DNA from: WRGT01 sp942493035
GTDB lineage: Bacteria > Spirochaetota > UBA4802 > UBA5550
Assembly (NCBI GenBank): GCA_942493035.1
Contig: OW818666.1
Coordinates: 3,968,001 to 4,032,000, forward strand
Direction of reading: 5' to 3'
Length of the DNA: 64,000 bases
Positions within the stretch are counted from its first letter, which is position 1, and each line of letters begins with the position of its first letter. Both the position numbers and the translations under genes were made by a program. Shown piece by piece: positions 61,170-64,000 of the stretch. The notes beneath the pieces were generated by a model that did not search any database, had not been told where the DNA came from, and worked only from the letters and a program-made list of their open reading frames with translations.

Positions 61170-61899
61170 GGCTATGATGTGTCATAGGTCGCTGTTCAAC
61201 GCTGCTGTTAATAAAGCGGAGCTCAGGATTCTTTTTTATAAATTTTATGACATCGGCGAGTTCAACCGGTTTGTCTTTGTAAAGTTCATTGTAGAGAATT
61301 TCTATCATTTTAAAATCCTCTGCTGTATCAACAGTAAGCCTTAGATCAGAAAATGGATTAACAAGTTCCGATTGGTATCTGACAATTTTAAATTTCTCAG
61401 GATTTTCTTTTATATAGGGGGTTACATGTTCACGATGGTGAGGTTCTGTTCCATTTTTGAATGCTTCAGCGAGAGCTTGTTTTTTTATTATCTCAACACC
61501 TGTTCCTAAAGGTATACCGGCAGTAGTGCAGTGATCTGCATCTGTCTTAAATGCATATTCAAGAGCCTTTGATGCAGATTTATGGTCGGTAAATGGATTG
61601 TCTCCGGTTATCCGTATAACATAATCGCAATCGAGTTCTTTTGAAGCGAGGTAGTATCTTTCAAGGACATCATCTTCAGATCCGGTATAGGATTTTATTC
61701 CGCACTGAGCGGCTAGTTCAACTAAAGGGATGTTCTTATCTCCCGATCCGGTAGCAAGAATTACAGTATCTACACCCTTTATAGATTGAGCTCTTTCAAT
61801 TACGTGAACTATCATCGGCTTGCCGCTGAGTTTCAGCAGAGCTTTAGAGGGGAGCCTTGTTGATGAGATTCGAACCTGTATTATCGCTGCTGCTTTCAT
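61162..61899 (-). CDS. SpsF-like cytidylyltransferase family protein
   Basis: 245 residues with a GT-A nucleotidyltransferase fold: IIQVRISSTRLPSKALLKLSGKP at the N-terminus (RxSSxRLPxK), YVIRITGDNPF with the metal-binding Asp, and DLRLTVDTAEDF. This is the SpsF/NeuA-like family that activates nonulosonate-type sugars (CMP transfer) or acts in spore-coat-type polysaccharide synthesis. The neighbouring PseG-like and spiro-SPASM genes support surface glycan modification. Start at 61899, 14 bases after the previous gene. Confidence 0.82.
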   Translation of the reverse strand: MKAAAIIQVRISSTRLPSKALLKLSGKPMIVHVIERAQSIKGVDTVILATGSGDKNIPLVELAAQCGIKSYTGSEDDVLERYYLASKELDCDYVIRITGDNPFTDHKSASKALEYAFKTDADHCTTAGIPLGTGVEIIKKQALAEAFKNGTEPHHREHVTPYIKENPEKFKIVRYQSELVNPFSDLRLTVDTAEDFKMIEILYNELYKDKPVELADVIKFIKKNPELRFINSSVEQRPMTHHSRG

Positions 61900-61913
61900 A
61901 TTACCTGATGTTA

Positions 61914-63437
61914 TCAGAAATTAAATGTGTACCACTCGTCGCAGTTTTTGCAGTCCGGTTTAGAAGGGAAGTGTCCATTAAACTCATCAATAAATGCTTT
62001 CCGCTGCCTGTTCCAGATTTCACTTATAGGCATATTTTTGATATTACCATGGGAGTCTTCTCCGTCTATATCCTGTTTACAGAATGAAGCAGTTCCATCT
62101 GAGAGTATATAAAGATCTCTCTGCAGATGCCAGCATGGAGTCCGTTTTACCGGGGAGAGGTCGGAGTATCTTCTGTCGGGAATTCTTCCAAAGTATGTGT
62201 TCTGCTTCTGTAAAATGATCGGTACTTTCTGGCCCTCCCAGAAGTCGTAGTATTTATCCAGGTAGGATTTTATATCATTCTCTTTTGCAAATTCGTCAGT
62301 CTCATTTATTTTCATTATCTGGATGTAAACTCTCTCCCCGCCGGAATTGAGTTCACCGAGAGATTGAATATTTTTTAAAACTGAGTCGAAAGCATCAGCT
62401 TTATGGTATCTTATATATGATTCCTTATCAATTCCGTTGTTGTTGATTATTACTCTGATTTTGGAGTTTTCCGGTTTTGAAATAAAACTTTTAAAATTTG
62501 CATCGCCGCTTATTCCGTTTGTTTCAATAATAAGCTGTTCAAGCAGATTCTCATTTACCGAAGCTTCCATAATAGAATAGAATTCAGGGTGTTCCATCGG
62601 TTCACCGGAACCGGATAAACATAGTGTATACGGCAGAGCAAACTCTCTCATCCCCTGAAGAATAGAGGAGAATGTTTTATATTCCATATGGCCATGTTCA
62701 CCGGACGTGAGTGATTTTCTATAGCAGAATAGACAATCAAGTGAGCATTTACCAGTGAGTTCAACTTCAACATAAGACGGCGCGATAAAGAGTGATTCGG
62801 GATTTGCTTCTATGAGATCCTTAACCTCTATGTACCGGGGGATAGATTTATTTATATTGTAAAGATTTTCCATAATCTTTTTTTCACGGAGGCTGTTGAG
62901 TCTGAAGGAGACTCTTTTACTTCTGATATCAGGTTCTTTATAAAAAAGTTCCACATCGAATTTATTAATGTTTGCACGAATCACTTTTCCCAGTGGGAGA
63001 GTCTTTTCATTCGTATCGGGAATCTGATTTATCAGTTCGCGTGAAATTATTTCGCAGGCAAATCCCTCAGGGAGATTTTCGGAAAATGTAAACTCCGCAA
63101 GATATTTTATATGAACATCGGACATTTCTGTAAAAATTTCAGCATCGAAGAACGGTGAGTCCCCGTTTATTACAATCGCATGATCTGAAGATGTAGTTTT
63201 GAAATAGTTTTTCCAGAAGTTTATATCATCAGAGTTTTCACGCTTAAAAGTATTTGTCAGATTTTCAAGTCTGCCGGTATAACCGGATGGTATTGAGTAA
63301 TAAATCTTTGTCTCAGGCCTTTTTCGGGAAATTTTCTCTCCGATCATTTCAGGTACAAACATATCATTAAAAAAAAGCTCTGAGTCTTTTACATTCTCGT
63401 CAATATGTATTATTACATCAATATTCACTGTTGTCAC
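61914..63437 (-). CDS. Spiro-SPASM radical SAM protein
   Basis: 507 residues. The N-terminal 210 residues resemble the nucleotide-sugar transferase fold of the SpsF protein (VINGDSPFFD, near residue 90), then a radical SAM barrel (about 225-430) with the cluster motif LTGKCSLDCLFCYR, and a C-terminal SPASM region with Cys in ASFCKQDIDG and KPDCKNCDEW. This arrangement matches the family called spiro-SPASM, known from Spirochaetes. Product unknown; a sugar or peptide modification together with the neighbouring SpsF-like protein is plausible. Strong taxonomic marker. Confidence 0.88.
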   Translation of the reverse strand: MTTVNIDVIIHIDENVKDSELFFNDMFVPEMIGEKISRKRPETKIYYSIPSGYTGRLENLTNTFKRENSDDINFWKNYFKTTSSDHAIVINGDSPFFDAEIFTEMSDVHIKYLAEFTFSENLPEGFACEIISRELINQIPDTNEKTLPLGKVIRANINKFDVELFYKEPDIRSKRVSFRLNSLREKKIMENLYNINKSIPRYIEVKDLIEANPESLFIAPSYVEVELTGKCSLDCLFCYRKSLTSGEHGHMEYKTFSSILQGMREFALPYTLCLSGSGEPMEHPEFYSIMEASVNENLLEQLIIETNGISGDANFKSFISKPENSKIRVIINNNGIDKESYIRYHKADAFDSVLKNIQSLGELNSGGERVYIQIMKINETDEFAKENDIKSYLDKYYDFWEGQKVPIILQKQNTYFGRIPDRRYSDLSPVKRTPCWHLQRDLYILSDGTASFCKQDIDGEDSHGNIKNMPISEIWNRQRKAFIDEFNGHFPSKPDCKNCDEWYTFNF

Positions 63438-63443
63438 CGGTTA

Positions 63444-64000
63444 CTAACCTTTTATATATCCTTCCATATAAATCTTAATGGAGGCTTCATCTCTTTTCTG
63501 CTTAACCCATTTTTTAAACTGCTCCTGGGAATTTTCAGTGTAGAGTTTGTACATTATCATCTTTTCAACGCTTTCATAAGAGACAGATCTTCTATCAAGA
63601 TATTTTACAATATGGTAACCGAATCCCGATTTAAAGACTCCGGAGATCTGACCGCTTTTTGTCATTTTGTAAACATTCCCTGCAAAATATGGATCGAGCT
63701 GTGCGAGCATCTGCCAGCCGAGATCCCCTCCATTCTTAGCAGATCCGGGGTCCTGTGAGAATTTTCCTGCAGCAGATTCAAAAGATCCGGGATTAGACAT
63801 AATTTGTTTTCTTATCTCTTCAGCTTTTATATTGGCTGCTTTCTCATCAGTCAATGAACCGCTTTTTGGAATTATAAGTATATGTTTTACATGAACCTCA
63901 AATCCAAGCTTTGATTTATTTGCTTTGTACCAATTTTTCGCTTCTTCAGTCGATGGGGGATTCGAACCGATAGCGACTGACATAATCTGCTCACGGGCGA
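63444..64000 (-). CDS. PpiC/SurA-type peptidyl-prolyl isomerase, C-terminal part (cut by window edge)
   Basis: The frame is open to the right edge (preceding residues AREQI), so the N-terminus is missing; the ATG at 63983 is internal. A parvulin domain covers the visible part: VHVKHILIIPKSG, FESAAGKFSQDPGSAKNGGDLGWQ (in short FSQDPGSAKNGGDLGW), GFGYHIVKYLDRR. It catalyses prolyl cis-trans isomerisation, normally in the periplasm for outer-membrane proteins. Its stop lies 6 bases before the spiro-SPASM start. Confidence 0.9.
   Translation of the reverse strand, partial: AREQIMSVAIGSNPPSTEEAKNWYKANKSKLGFEVHVKHILIIPKSGSLTDEKAANIKAEEIRKQIMSNPGSFESAAGKFSQDPGSAKNGGDLGWQMLAQLDPYFAGNVYKMTKSGQISGVFKSGFGYHIVKYLDRRSVSYESVEKMIMYKLYTENSQEQFKKWVKQKRDEASIKIYMEGYIKG

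Overview
This window looks like chromosomal DNA from a low-GC, Gram-negative, motile bacterium, most likely a spirochaete. The best single clue is a 507-residue radical SAM protein (61914-63437) that matches the spiro-SPASM architecture, a family I know only from Spirochaetes. A 7TMR-DISM chemoreceptor without HAMP, two more HAMP-less methyl-accepting proteins, several lipoproteins and two barrel-like exported proteins fit that picture. No rRNA, tRNA or CRISPR array was seen.

Layout. 1-1387 is the N-terminal part of alaS, running off the left edge. 1608-10753 holds two minus-strand acyl-CoA operons (crotonase plus CoA-transferase; thiolase plus butyryl-CoA-type dehydrogenase). Between them lies a plus-strand block that looks imported: a MarR regulator, two radical SAM genes, a broken flavin-oxidase-like gene and an NTF2-like gene. 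The two flanking operons share a 51-bp bipartite upstream element with identical internal spacing, and the imported block carries its own repeated palindromic operators. 11198-20176 holds exported proteins, a 7TM chemoreceptor, a glycosidase-like lipoprotein, a PAS histidine kinase/LuxR response regulator pair and a DUF3820 protein. 20142-23921 has a Tgt queuine transglycosylase fused to a MnmD-like methyltransferase domain, then a REP-associated transposase with its repeat array. 23925-31670 contains an HD-GYP response regulator, a B12-binding radical SAM protein, a TPP-riboswitch-controlled Thi4, a SHOCT protein, an EEP-family hydrolase and a chemoreceptor.

31937-40356 is a long minus-strand beta-oxidation-type operon: etfB-etfA-fixC-fixX, acyl-CoA dehydrogenase, two paralogous SDRs, a crotonase-fold protein and a FabG-like SDR. 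It is preceded by a near-consensus sigma-54 promoter, and a sigma-54 activator is encoded divergently at 40858, so local control is likely. Together with the two operons at 1608-10753 this points to short-chain acyl-CoA (butyrate-type) metabolism coupled to an EtfABCX electron-transfer complex.

42833-64000 is mostly housekeeping and envelope functions: NYN-domain protein, acyl-ACP thioesterase, two PlsC-like acyltransferases around recQ, RNase HI, chemoreceptor, peroxiredoxin, recX, rpsI-rplM, LEA14-like protein with manC, nitroreductase, and a glycan-like cluster (PseG-like, SpsF-like, spiro-SPASM) ending in a PpiC-type isomerase cut by the right edge.

The window is rich in small repeats. 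There are six copies (three complete or nearly so) of a 120-123-bp hairpin element with covarying terminal inverted repeats, all in one orientation; the REP array of the transposase; a tandem-hairpin pair flanking the LEA14-manC genes; and several isolated palindromes.
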